From NCBI GenBank assembly GCA_910586705.1, contig CAJUJK010000013.1, positions 41,986 through 105,985 on the forward strand: a stretch of 64,000 bases of DNA, in the 5' to 3' direction. The notes beneath the pieces were generated by a model. The model saw only the letters and a list, made by a program, of their open reading frames with translations, ran no database searches and had not been told where the DNA came from. Source of the stretch: an uncultured Lachnospiraceae bacterium. Its GTDB lineage: Bacteria; Bacillota; Clostridia; Lachnospirales; Lachnospiraceae. Shown in pieces: positions 35,422 through 44,220 of this stretch; position 1 is the stretch's first letter; each line of letters starts with the position of its first letter. Made by a program: the position numbers and the translations under genes.

Positions 35422-36348
35422 ATGAACGGATTTTTATTTACGCCGATGACGCGGTTTTACGCGGAGGCATTGCAGTATATGAAAAACGCGGGCGACAAAA
35501 CAGCGGGAAAGGCAGATGGAGGCGCGGCGGGCGGCATGGGAGACACTGTGGACGAAGCCGGTGTGGCGGGGAGCTTTGCGGGGACAGTGCAGGAGAAAAT
35601 TGCGCAGAAGGAGCAGGGCGTGCTTCCCGGTCCGTTAAGGCAGCAGGATCCATTCCCCGATTCAGCGGGGCAGACGGCGGGGGCTGCCTCCCTTGCGGGG
35701 GAACGCAGCGAGCAGGCTGTGAAAGCCATGTCCATGGATCAGTACAAGATGTATATTTACCAGAAAATATCGGCGCTTCCCACAAGCGCGACCCAGAAGT
35801 GGGATGCGGTGTCCGTCAATATTTCAGAGGAGGGCTTTGCGGCGATGAAGGCGGATCCCGCCTACGAAAAGTGGGTGCTCGATACGCTGCGGCAGGATTT
35901 CGCCTTCTACAATCCGTGGAGCGCCTATGCGGGCGGCACCTACCGGGTGCACTACTTTGGCGCCACGAAGGAGGAGTACCGGGGAGAGAGTTTCCAGATG
36001 GGATTTCGTAACGGCGGAAAACACACGGATTCCTCCAAGAAAAAGAAACAGAAGAGTTTCTGGGAAAAGAGAGCCGAGCGACACAAGATGTATATGGATC
36101 TCGCCACAAAAGCGTGGTACAAACAGGAGAATGAGCGGGAGTACCAGCAGAAGATTGCGTTTGGCAGAAAAGACGTGAGCAGCGCCCTTTTAAGGCAGCA
36201 GGCGCTGGAACGCGCCACAGGGGAAAAGGTGGAGTTAGGAGTAAACCCCGACGTGCTTTCCGAGGCGGCAACGGAGCTGGCACAGAATTACGTGTTCTTC
36301 AAGATACCGAGCGCGCTGACCAACCCGAAGCCGAAACCAGTGAAGTAA
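35422..36348 (+). CDS. Lachnospiraceae-type protein of unknown function (possibly DUF6033)
   Basis: The 308-residue protein has no signal peptide or membrane segment. The first 100 residues are Gly/Ala-rich and look disordered. From about residue 105 is a compact region with DQYKMYIYQKISALPTS, WDAVSVNISEEGFAAMKADP, YEKWVLDTLRQDFAFYNPW and YRVHYFGATKEEYRG. I associate this with DUF6033, without certainty. A lysine-rich stretch (residues about 205-215) follows. The start at 35422 has AGAGGGCGGG upstream; the frame opens at 35380. It is convergent with the histidine kinase, two bases apart. Confidence 0.7.
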   Translation: MNGFLFTPMTRFYAEALQYMKNAGDKTAGKADGGAAGGMGDTVDEAGVAGSFAGTVQEKIAQKEQGVLPGPLRQQDPFPDSAGQTAGAASLAGERSEQAVKAMSMDQYKMYIYQKISALPTSATQKWDAVSVNISEEGFAAMKADPAYEKWVLDTLRQDFAFYNPWSAYAGGTYRVHYFGATKEEYRGESFQMGFRNGGKHTDSSKKKKQKSFWEKRAERHKMYMDLATKAWYKQENEREYQQKIAFGRKDVSSALLRQQALERATGEKVELGVNPDVLSEAATELAQNYVFFKIPSALTNPKPKPVK

Positions 36349-36349
36349 T

Positions 36350-37657
36350 CTAGGGCAGCATCACCGTGAATACGCTGCCGCCGCCCTGACGGTCGGCGAC
36401 GCTGATGGCGCCGTGGTGGAGCCTGACAATTTCAGAGGCGATAGAGAGACCCAGCCCGAAGTGCCCTTTGGCGCTTCGGGATTTTTCGGCGCGGTAAAAG
36501 CGGTCGAAAATCTTTTTCCGATCCTCGGGAGGAATGCCTACGCCGGTGTCGGAGACGGTCAGATAAAAGCGGTTCTTTTTGTGGGAGAGCGCAAGGTCGA
36601 TGCGTCCGCCCTCCGGTGTGTAGCTGATGGCATTGTGAAGCAGGATGGAGAGAAGCTGGACGATGCGGTCGGTGTCCGCGGTGCAAAGCGGCAGGGACTC
36701 TTCCGGCAGCGAAATGGTAAGGGACAGCTTCTTTTCGGCGGCAAGCGGTTCAAAAGCCTCGTAAGTGTTAATCAGCAATGTGTCCAGTTCCAAGGGCGCC
36801 GGGCGGCAGGTGAAGCGCTGGGAGTCGGATGCGCTCAGGGTAAGCATGTCATTGACTAAAGAGGTCAAAATATCGCCCTCCTGTCTGATCGTGTCGAGAA
36901 AGCGGGACTGTTTTTCCGCGTCCGCGTCCCGGCAGCACTCGGCGGCGGAGAGGATCACGGCGAGGGGCGTGCGCAGCTCATGGGATGCCGCCGCCACAAA
37001 TTCCGTCTGTTTTTTGCGGCTTTCGATGACAGGCTGCAGCAGTTTCCCGGTGAAAAAGAAGGAAAAGAGGGATAATAAGAGGACGGCGGCAATATCGATC
37101 AGCAGAAAACGCAGTCTCTGTCTGGTGATCTGTTCCCGGAGAAAATCGAGAGGGGAGAGCACCAGAAGCTGTAAAGAGGACGTGCCCCGGTTCAGCTCGA
37201 TGACGCTGATGTAGTATTCGTGCTTCCCGCCTGTGGGGTTAAATGGAAATTCAGAGTGGATGCACGTGCTGAAGAGACTGTCCTGTTCTACGGCAGACAT
37301 ATGGGAAGAGGAATACTCCCTGTGGTAGATTTCCAGACATTCATCCAGCAGACTGCGGATTTCAGAGGATTCCGACAGGCTGGTCAGACGGTTGTAGAGA
37401 AAAGGGATGCCGTTGTCGAGGGCATAAAAAGTGTAACCGCCGCGCGCTTCCATTTTGGAGAGCCATTCCATGGAGATGACGGACTGCTGTTCCAAGCTGG
37501 TGGCGATGGTATTGATATCGTTCTGGAAAGAACGGAACTGGTTTTCGTACAGCTCTTTTTCTGAGAGATACAGATAGAGCAGGGACATCACGATCAGGAT
37601 CGCGGCGGTGATGCCGGCGCAGAGCGCCGTTAAATACAGGCGTACTTTTTGGAACAT
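36350..37657 (-). CDS. Sensor histidine kinase of a two-component system
   Basis: The 435-residue protein has membrane helices at about residues 10-32 and 188-212 that flank an extracellular domain of about 150 residues. The kinase core has the H-box AAASHELRTPLAVILS with the phosphorylated His226, an N-box LLHNAISYTPEGG, and the G boxes VSDTGVGIPPEDRKKIF and GHFGLGLSIASEIV. No clear HAMP domain separates the second helix from the kinase. It is 26 bases downstream of its response regulator gene. The ligand is unknown. Confidence 0.92.
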   Translation of the reverse strand: MFQKVRLYLTALCAGITAAILIVMSLLYLYLSEKELYENQFRSFQNDINTIATSLEQQSVISMEWLSKMEARGGYTFYALDNGIPFLYNRLTSLSESSEIRSLLDECLEIYHREYSSSHMSAVEQDSLFSTCIHSEFPFNPTGGKHEYYISVIELNRGTSSLQLLVLSPLDFLREQITRQRLRFLLIDIAAVLLLSLFSFFFTGKLLQPVIESRKKQTEFVAAASHELRTPLAVILSAAECCRDADAEKQSRFLDTIRQEGDILTSLVNDMLTLSASDSQRFTCRPAPLELDTLLINTYEAFEPLAAEKKLSLTISLPEESLPLCTADTDRIVQLLSILLHNAISYTPEGGRIDLALSHKKNRFYLTVSDTGVGIPPEDRKKIFDRFYRAEKSRSAKGHFGLGLSIASEIVRLHHGAISVADRQGGGSVFTVMLP

Positions 37658-37683
37658 ATTTTCTCCTCATCTATAAGCGGACT

Positions 37684-38361
37684 CTATGAGGGCTCTGTCA
37701 GAGTGTAGCCAACGCCCCGGACTGTCTTAAGGTTCAGCCGGCTGCCAACCGTTTTCAATCTTCTGCGAAGAAAATGGATATAGTTGTCAAGATTTCCTTC
37801 TTCCACGTCACTGTCGGGTCCCCATACTTTTAAGAGAAGATGGTTTCTGGAAAGGGTGGCGCCGCCGTTCTTTAAGAAAGCTTCCAGAAGCGTCGCCTCC
37901 CGTTTCGACAGCGTACAGTTTCCAGCAGGTCCTGTGAGCCGGTTTTCCGCAGGCAGCCAGACGATATCCGAGAAGGTGCGGGTTTCCTCGTCCACCAGAT
38001 GGCGCGGTCTTCTCGACACACAGCGGATTCTCGCCAGAAGTTCTTCCAGCGCGAAGGGCTTTACCAGATAGTCGTCCGCGCCCAGATCAAGCCCTTCCAC
38101 TTTATCGGAGAGGGTGCCCAGAGCGGTAATCAGGATCACGGGTGTGGAGATGCCCTTTTCCCGCAGTGAGGCGAGCACGTCCGTACCTTCCATACAGGGC
38201 AGCATACGGTCTAACAGAATAATATCGTAGATATTTTGTTCCCCGTAGAAGAGTGCGTCCTCCCCGTCAAAACAGGCATCCACGATAAATCCCCCCTGCG
38301 TCAGTCCGTAAACAAGCGTCTCATTCAGTTTTTCGTCATCTTCAGCAAGCAGTATCCGCAT
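37684..38361 (-). CDS. OmpR/PhoB-family response regulator
   Basis: The 225-residue protein has a receiver domain (ILLAEDDEKLNETLVYGL, phosphorylated Asp51 in IILLDRMLPCMEGTD, VILITALGTLSDKVEGLDLGADDYLVKPF split over the switch region) and a C-terminal winged-helix domain (about 130-225, with LSKREATLLEAFLKNGG and the ending NYIHFLRRRLK and VRGVGYTL). The ATG at 38361 is chosen over a GTG four codons upstream because of AAGGTGG. A direct-repeat box overlaps its promoter and recurs upstream of two lipoprotein genes, suggesting autoregulation. Confidence 0.94.
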   Translation of the reverse strand: MRILLAEDDEKLNETLVYGLTQGGFIVDACFDGEDALFYGEQNIYDIILLDRMLPCMEGTDVLASLREKGISTPVILITALGTLSDKVEGLDLGADDYLVKPFALEELLARIRCVSRRPRHLVDEETRTFSDIVWLPAENRLTGPAGNCTLSKREATLLEAFLKNGGATLSRNHLLLKVWGPDSDVEEGNLDNYIHFLRRRLKTVGSRLNLKTVRGVGYTLTEPS

Positions 38362-38384
38362 GAATTTTACCACCTTTTAAATAT

Positions 38385-38417
38385 ATTGTATCATATTAAT
38401 CTTTAAAAAATCTCTAA
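38385..38417 (-). promoter_or_regulatory. Direct-repeat box and -10 of the response regulator promoter
   Basis: On the minus strand TTAGAGATTT-TTTAAAG (38417-38401) is followed after 10 bases by TACAAT (38390-38385). The repeat occupies the -35 position, where no good -35 hexamer exists, as expected for an activated promoter. The same box with the same spacing occurs at 46354-46386 and 47208-47240. Confidence 0.65.
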
Positions 38418-38470
38418 GCTCTTTTCTTTTTTTATATAAAATTGTATAATCTAATCTGGGAGGAGAGACA

Positions 38471-40546
38471 GTGAAACCAGAGAGAGAAAATGCGGAATTG
38501 ACGATCAGCTTTAATGAGCAGACGCTGCCTATTATCGAGCAGATCTCTGAGGGAATGCCGGGTGGTTTTTTTATTTACCACGCGGACGGGGACGAGGAGC
38601 TGATTTATATAAACGGCGCCATGCTTCGTATCTTTGGCTGCGATACGCTGGAGGAGTTCAAGGCGCTGACGGGTTACACCTTTAAAGGGCTTGTCCACCC
38701 GGAGGATATCGACGAGGTGGAAAAGAGCATCGGGACACAGATCGCGCACAGCGGCGAGAATCTTGACTATGTGGAATACCGGATTATCCGTAAGGACGGC
38801 ACGGTGCGCTGGGTGGAGGATTACGGACACTTTGTGCATACCGACACTTACGGTGATCTTTTTTATGTTTTTATAGAGGATGCCACAGAGCGGATGCAGA
38901 GGCGGCTTTCGGAACTTGAGCGCGTGAACGAGGCGCTCTATACGGCGCATCTGCGGGAGGACTATTTTAAGAGGGCGCTTCTCTACAATGCGGTTTCGTT
39001 TGTGGAAGTGAATCTGACGAGGGACGAGTTTATCTCGGCGTCCGTACTGAGCGAGGAGGGGAAGGTGAAGAACCTTTTCACCTATATGGGGATCACCCCC
39101 TTTGAAAAGTATTCCGATTTCACCCGGTTCTGGGCGGATTTTACGGAGGCGGGGGAACTGGAAGAGTACAGACGCTTCTTCAATACAGAAAGGCTGATCC
39201 GCTGCTATGAAAACGGGGAGCGGGAGCAGACTTACGACAGCTGGGTGACAGATATGTACGGCAGGCAGCGGCTTTCCCACTATCTGTTCTTTCTGGACAA
39301 GAACGAGCACACGGGGGACGTGATCGCGCTCTCTGTGTCGAAGGACATTACGGAGGTGGTGGAGCGGCAGTCGCTTTTGAAGTCTGCGCTCCGGCAGGCG
39401 GAGACAGAGCGTCTTGCGAGAAACACCTTTTTTGCCAATATGTCCCACGATATCAGAACGCCGTTAAACGCCATTATCGGCTATGCGGAGCTTTTAAAGG
39501 GCTGTGTCGGGGATCCGGGAAAAGTGGGGGAATGCATAGAGAAAATCCACCTCTCGGGAGAGGAGCTTCTGGCGGTGTTTGAGGAGTTCCTGAAAGATAA
39601 TCTGAATGAACCGGCGCGGGCGGAGCTGACGGAGAGGGAATACCATTTGGGAGAGCTGCTTCGTGAGGTGGAGAAGAGCGCGGAAAGACCGATCAGGGCG
39701 AAGCACATCCATTTCCGGCTGGACAAGTCGCGGATCAGCCATTTGTCCGTGGAGGTTGATTACATAAGGCTGCGGGAAATATTAAACCAGCTTCTGGACA
39801 ATGCTATCAAGTATACGCAGTCGGAGGGGGAAGTGAGCCTGACAGTGACGGAGAGCGCCAGCGACAGCAAAGGGCGGGGCATGTACCGCTTTGTCATTGA
39901 GGATAACGGCTGCGGGATTCCCGAGGATCAGCTGGAGGAGATCTTCCATCCGGCGAGGCAGAACGCGGTCTATAACGGGATGCCCGGCGCGGGGCTTGCG
40001 GTGGTGAGAAGCTACGCCGAGACCATGGGCGGCAGCATCAGCGTGAAGAGCACTGTGGGAGAGGGAAGCGTCTTTACGGTGAGCCTTCCCCTCAGATACC
40101 CGGTGAGCGCGTCCTTTATGGAACACGAGAGCACGGCAGCCGACGCGCATGGGTCTGACGAGGGAAAGAAACGGATACTTCTCGTCGAGGATAACAGCAT
40201 CAACCGGGAGATCGAGGAGGAACTTCTCAAAAACCTTGGTTATCTGGTGGAGACGGCGTGCGACGGCGTGAGCGCCTATGAGGTTCTCAGAAATTCCTGC
40301 CCGGGGGAATACGCGATGGTGCTGATGGATATACAGATGCCCGGCATGGACGGCTACGAGACGGCACAGGCAATCCGCAGGCTGGAGAACGAGGCGCTTT
40401 CCAGAATACCGATTATCGCCCTTTCTTCCGACGCCATGGAAGGAGACCGGGAGCGGTCCCTTAAGGCGGGGATGAATGAGCATTTTACAAAGCCCATAGA
40501 TATTGAGGCTCTGCAGGAACTGATCGACAGGATTCTGGAAGAGTGA
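38471..40546 (+). CDS. Cytoplasmic PAS hybrid histidine kinase
   Basis: The 691-residue protein has no membrane helix. It begins with a PAS domain (about 20-145: GMPGGFFIYHADGDEELIYIN, FKGLVHPEDIDEV, VRWVEDYGHFV), a second PAS-like region (about 165-300), a kinase core with His326 in NMSHDIRTPLNAIIGY, an N-box LLDNAIKYTQSEG, G-boxes and a C-terminal receiver with Asp620 in VLMDIQMPGMDG. The start is GTG at 38471 behind AGGAGAG. The G-box HPARQNAVYNGMPGAGLAVV departs somewhat from the usual form. It is divergent from the response regulator. Confidence 0.9.
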   Translation: MKPERENAELTISFNEQTLPIIEQISEGMPGGFFIYHADGDEELIYINGAMLRIFGCDTLEEFKALTGYTFKGLVHPEDIDEVEKSIGTQIAHSGENLDYVEYRIIRKDGTVRWVEDYGHFVHTDTYGDLFYVFIEDATERMQRRLSELERVNEALYTAHLREDYFKRALLYNAVSFVEVNLTRDEFISASVLSEEGKVKNLFTYMGITPFEKYSDFTRFWADFTEAGELEEYRRFFNTERLIRCYENGEREQTYDSWVTDMYGRQRLSHYLFFLDKNEHTGDVIALSVSKDITEVVERQSLLKSALRQAETERLARNTFFANMSHDIRTPLNAIIGYAELLKGCVGDPGKVGECIEKIHLSGEELLAVFEEFLKDNLNEPARAELTEREYHLGELLREVEKSAERPIRAKHIHFRLDKSRISHLSVEVDYIRLREILNQLLDNAIKYTQSEGEVSLTVTESASDSKGRGMYRFVIEDNGCGIPEDQLEEIFHPARQNAVYNGMPGAGLAVVRSYAETMGGSISVKSTVGEGSVFTVSLPLRYPVSASFMEHESTAADAHGSDEGKKRILLVEDNSINREIEEELLKNLGYLVETACDGVSAYEVLRNSCPGEYAMVLMDIQMPGMDGYETAQAIRRLENEALSRIPIIALSSDAMEGDRERSLKAGMNEHFTKPIDIEALQELIDRILEE

Positions 40547-40600
40547 GGACGGGAATAGGAGCTTGCAAAATTGTTTTTAAAATAGAGAGGAAAGTTTAAG

Positions 40601-43600
40601 ATGCGTGGTAAGAAAGTATTACATTTGTTCATATTTTCCATTCCGTTGGTACTGATTGTGTTTCTTCTGTTTAATTTATATACGACGCAGAATCAGGAGA
40701 GAATAACGGTGCAGAATAAAAATTACGCGGAGGATTCGATGCGTCAGAAGGCAAAACAGGTTCTGGGCGAACTGGATAGCGGGGTGCGCATTATCAACGC
40801 CTATGCCTATTTCTTTAACGATTCCCTGACGGATAATACGATTCCGGCGCAGACACTTGCGGAAATGGAGAGAAATTCCGTGTTTGACACGATCCGGTTT
40901 ACGGATGCGGAGGGGGTTACCCATTTATCCGACGGCAGGACCGTAAATTCTTCCGACCGGGATTATTATATGCGCGGGATGAATGGTGAGAGCGGTATTT
41001 CTGTCATATTTGACGAGCGTCTGACTGACGAGGAGACGAGGCTTGTCTTTTTCGCGCCGGTGCGGATGGACGGAGAGATTGTCGGTATTGTGCGGGGATC
41101 CTATCTGGCGGAGCAGTATATGAAGGAAATTCTCTATACCACCTATTTTGGGGAGACTTCGTTCACATGGCTGTGTTTGCCAAACGGCAGGGTAATAGCC
41201 AGCTCGGATGACCAGGAATACGGGGAAGAAAATCTGATTGATGTGCTGCAGGGTTCCAATATAATCGGACAGGAAACGGCACGATTGGCAAAATCTGTTT
41301 TTGAAAACGGAGGCGAAGGCGCTTTTATCTGCGAGGAGAACAGCAGGGCGGATAATTTGTGCGTGACACGTCTTCCTGACCGGGACTATGTTTTGGTACA
41401 GCTTTTCCCGCCCAATGTGACCCAGAATATGATCAAGGGTGCGAATGCGGCAGGCGTCCGGCTGGAGACTTCGCTGCTCATTCTCTTTGTGATCTATTTT
41501 GCTTTTACAGTTTTGCGGGCGACAAAAGAGAGGAAAAAACTGGAGGCGGAAAACAGCCAGTTCAATTACGTGCTGCAGGGGCTGAATACGCTCTTTTCCT
41601 CAAGATATCTGACAGTAGATCTGGAGACCGGGGTATACGCCTATATGGCGGACGTAAATCTGCAGGACAGCCAGTTGGTGAGAGAGGGAGATTACGTCAA
41701 TGTGCTTGACAACCACAGCAAGGAGATTATCGGGGAGGAAGCGCAGGAAGATTTCCGGCAGACATTAAAGGTGGACTCTATTATAGGGAATCTCGACGGG
41801 CAGAACACCTTTACCTATGAATGTCATGTGATGCGTGACGGAAAAGAGGAGTGGGAGCAGCTCATTACGGTATGTCTGGAACGGCATGAGGGAAAGGCGA
41901 GCAAAATTCTTTATGTCCGTCAGAATATAACCGAGATGAAGCAGCGGGATCTGAAACGGAAAGAAGAGATGAACGTGATGAACCGCAAAGAGCGGCAGTA
42001 CAGAATCGCGATCACCTCAAATGCGTTCAGCACGTATGAACTGAATCTGACCAGAAATCTGATCGAACAGGACGTGATCAGCACAAGAAACGGCCAGAAG
42101 ATTTCTCTTCTCGAAAAGATTGGTCTGCAGACGCCGTGCAGTGCGTCGGAGTGCTTTGAAAAATGGGGGCAGTTTGTCTTACCGGAGTCCGTGGAAGAGT
42201 ATAAAAACATTCTGGATATCGACTATCTGAAAAGCTGCTTCGAGCAGGGAGAAGCGGAAGTGGATGTGGATTACTGGAGCAGGACGGAGGACGAGAACGG
42301 CAGGATGTGCGTGCGCCAGTCCTTCATTATGACGAGGGACGATATAACGGATGATCTGATCGCCATGGTGGTATCCAAGGATATCACGGATCAGGTAATC
42401 AAGCAGAAGGAGCAGACAGAGGCGCTGCAGGATGCGCTGATGCATGCAAGACAGGCGAATGAGGCGAAGACCACGTTCCTCTCTAACATGAGCCACGATA
42501 TCCGTACCCCGATGAATGCTATTATCGGGTTCGCCACGATCGCGGCGAGCCGTATCGACAATAAGGATCAGGTCAGAGAATGCCTGCAGAAGGTGCTCTC
42601 ATCGAGCAACCACCTGCTGAGCCTGATCAACGATATCCTTGATATGAGCCGCATTGAGAGCGGTAAGATGCAGATCCATGAGCAGGAGTGCAATATTTCC
42701 GAGCTGATGCACAATCTGGTCAACATCATCCAGCCGCAGGTGAAGGCGAAACAGCTTGAACTTTTCATCGATACCTTTGAGGTGGTGAACGAGGATGTCA
42801 TTACCGATCCGCTTAAGCTGAACCAGATTTTCATAAATCTGATGAGCAATGCGGTTAAGTATACGCCTGCCGGAGGCATGATCACTTTCCGGATTATGCA
42901 GCATACCACATTCAAGCATGGGTATGGCGATTATGTATTCATTATCAAGGACAACGGCATCGGCATGTCGGAGGAATTTGTGAAGCATGTCTTCGAGCCG
43001 TTTGAGAGAGAGACAACGACCACGAGAAGCGGTATTCAGGGTACGGGTCTGGGCATGGCTATCACCAAGAACATTGTGGAGATGATGAACGGTACGGTCA
43101 CGGTTGAGAGCGAGGTCGGCAAGGGCAGTACCTTTACCGTGAATCTCACTTTGAAACTGCAGGATGTGGAGAAGAACGCGGAGCAGATCAGAGAACTGGA
43201 AGGGCTGCGCGCGCTGGTGGTGGATGACGATTTCAATGTCTGTGACAGTGTGAGCAAGATGTTAAAGACGATCGGTATGAGGTCGGAATGGACCACATCC
43301 GGCAGAGAGGCAGTATACCGTGCGAAGATTGCACGTGACGAGGGGGATTCCTACCACACTTACATTATCGACTGGCAGATGCCGGAGACGAGCGGTGTCG
43401 AGACGGCGAGAAAGATCCGCAACGCGGTGGGGGAAGAGTCTCCGATCATCATTCTGACGGCTTACGACTGGACGGATATCGAGGAGGAGGCGAAAGAAGC
43501 CGGCGTTACGGCGTTCTGCGCGAAACCGCTGTTCATGTCGGACTTAAAGTCCGCGCTTCTTGCGGCTAACAATATGGATCACAAGGCGGAGCAGGAGGAG

Positions 43601-44008
43601 GCTGTCTGGAAGACTACGGACTTCAGCGGAAAACGGGTTCTTCTCGTGGAGGATATTGAGCTGAACCGTGAGATTGCGGAAGTCATCCTGACAGAGAGCG
43701 GCTTTGAAGTGGAGTCCGCACCGGACGGAACGGACGCGGTGGATATGGTGAAGCGCTCGGAAGAAAACTATTACGACGTGATACTGATGGATGTGCAGAT
43801 GCCGATTATGAACGGCTATGAGGCGACCAGAACGATCCGCTCCCTGCCCAGACAGGACGTCAGAACGCTTCCGATCATCGCCATGACGGCGAACGCACTG
43901 GAGGAAGATAAGGCGGCGGCATTGAAGAGCGGTATGAACGACCACATAGCGAAGCCGCTTGATATCGAGCTGTTTATTGAGGTGCTCGGCAAACATCTGA
44001 GGAAATAA
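40601..44008 (+). CDS. Membrane hybrid histidine kinase with two receiver domains
   Basis: The 1135-residue protein has helices at about residues 6-26 and 287-307 that enclose an extracellular Cache-like sensor (with SSDRDYYMRGMNGESGISV). Cytoplasmic PAS-like regions (about 315-615) precede the kinase core: His632 in NMSHDIRTPMNAIIGF, MSNAVKYTPAGG, DNGIGMSEEFVKHVFEPF. Two receivers follow, with Asp924 in YIIDWQMPETSG and Asp1064 in VILMDVQMPIMNGYEA. It is 54 bases after the first hybrid kinase, whose stop is upstream, and they may be cotranscribed. A terminator follows. Confidence 0.93.
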   Translation: MRGKKVLHLFIFSIPLVLIVFLLFNLYTTQNQERITVQNKNYAEDSMRQKAKQVLGELDSGVRIINAYAYFFNDSLTDNTIPAQTLAEMERNSVFDTIRFTDAEGVTHLSDGRTVNSSDRDYYMRGMNGESGISVIFDERLTDEETRLVFFAPVRMDGEIVGIVRGSYLAEQYMKEILYTTYFGETSFTWLCLPNGRVIASSDDQEYGEENLIDVLQGSNIIGQETARLAKSVFENGGEGAFICEENSRADNLCVTRLPDRDYVLVQLFPPNVTQNMIKGANAAGVRLETSLLILFVIYFAFTVLRATKERKKLEAENSQFNYVLQGLNTLFSSRYLTVDLETGVYAYMADVNLQDSQLVREGDYVNVLDNHSKEIIGEEAQEDFRQTLKVDSIIGNLDGQNTFTYECHVMRDGKEEWEQLITVCLERHEGKASKILYVRQNITEMKQRDLKRKEEMNVMNRKERQYRIAITSNAFSTYELNLTRNLIEQDVISTRNGQKISLLEKIGLQTPCSASECFEKWGQFVLPESVEEYKNILDIDYLKSCFEQGEAEVDVDYWSRTEDENGRMCVRQSFIMTRDDITDDLIAMVVSKDITDQVIKQKEQTEALQDALMHARQANEAKTTFLSNMSHDIRTPMNAIIGFATIAASRIDNKDQVRECLQKVLSSSNHLLSLINDILDMSRIESGKMQIHEQECNISELMHNLVNIIQPQVKAKQLELFIDTFEVVNEDVITDPLKLNQIFINLMSNAVKYTPAGGMITFRIMQHTTFKHGYGDYVFIIKDNGIGMSEEFVKHVFEPFERETTTTRSGIQGTGLGMAITKNIVEMMNGTVTVESEVGKGSTFTVNLTLKLQDVEKNAEQIRELEGLRALVVDDDFNVCDSVSKMLKTIGMRSEWTTSGREAVYRAKIARDEGDSYHTYIIDWQMPETSGVETARKIRNAVGEESPIIILTAYDWTDIEEEAKEAGVTAFCAKPLFMSDLKSALLAANNMDHKAEQEEAVWKTTDFSGKRVLLVEDIELNREIAEVILTESGFEVESAPDGTDAVDMVKRSEENYYDVILMDVQMPIMNGYEATRTIRSLPRQDVRTLPIIAMTANALEEDKAAALKSGMNDHIAKPLDIELFIEVLGKHLRK

Positions 44009-44037
44009 CTGAGAAATAGAATAGAGCACAGGAATGC

Positions 44038-44071
44038 AAAAAAAACTCTCTCGCTACGGGAGAGTTTTTTC
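44038..44071 (+). terminator. Intrinsic terminator after the hybrid kinases
   Basis: An A-run leads into ACTCTC (44045-44050), paired with GAGAGT (44060-44065), followed by a T-run. The A and T runs extend the stem. Confidence 0.9.
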
Positions 44072-44114
44072 GGTGCCGTTTTTTATAAAATGGAGTTATG
44101 TAAACCAATATATA

Positions 44115-44146
44115 CAATCTATACCGCAAAAAGAGCAATCTGTACC
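44115..44146 (+). promoter_or_regulatory. Direct repeats upstream of the chemoreceptor gene
   Basis: CAATCTATACC (44115-44125) and CAATCTGTACC (44136-44146) are near-identical and exactly 21 bases apart, two helical turns. That spacing is typical of LytTR-type regulator sites, but the sequence is not a clear match to known ones. TAAAAT at 44176-44181 may be the -10 region. Confidence 0.45.
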
Positions 44147-44220
44147 ATTAGACATAAAATGGAAAGATTTTGGCGTAAAATAGAGTCTGTAAAATTGACT
44201 GAAGAGAGGTGCAGAAGAAA

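Noticed and set aside
44153..44181. SigD (sigma-28) promoter for the chemoreceptor gene
   Set aside because: A TAAA is present, but the downstream GGCGTAAA matches the GCCGATAA consensus at only five of eight positions and the spacing is short.
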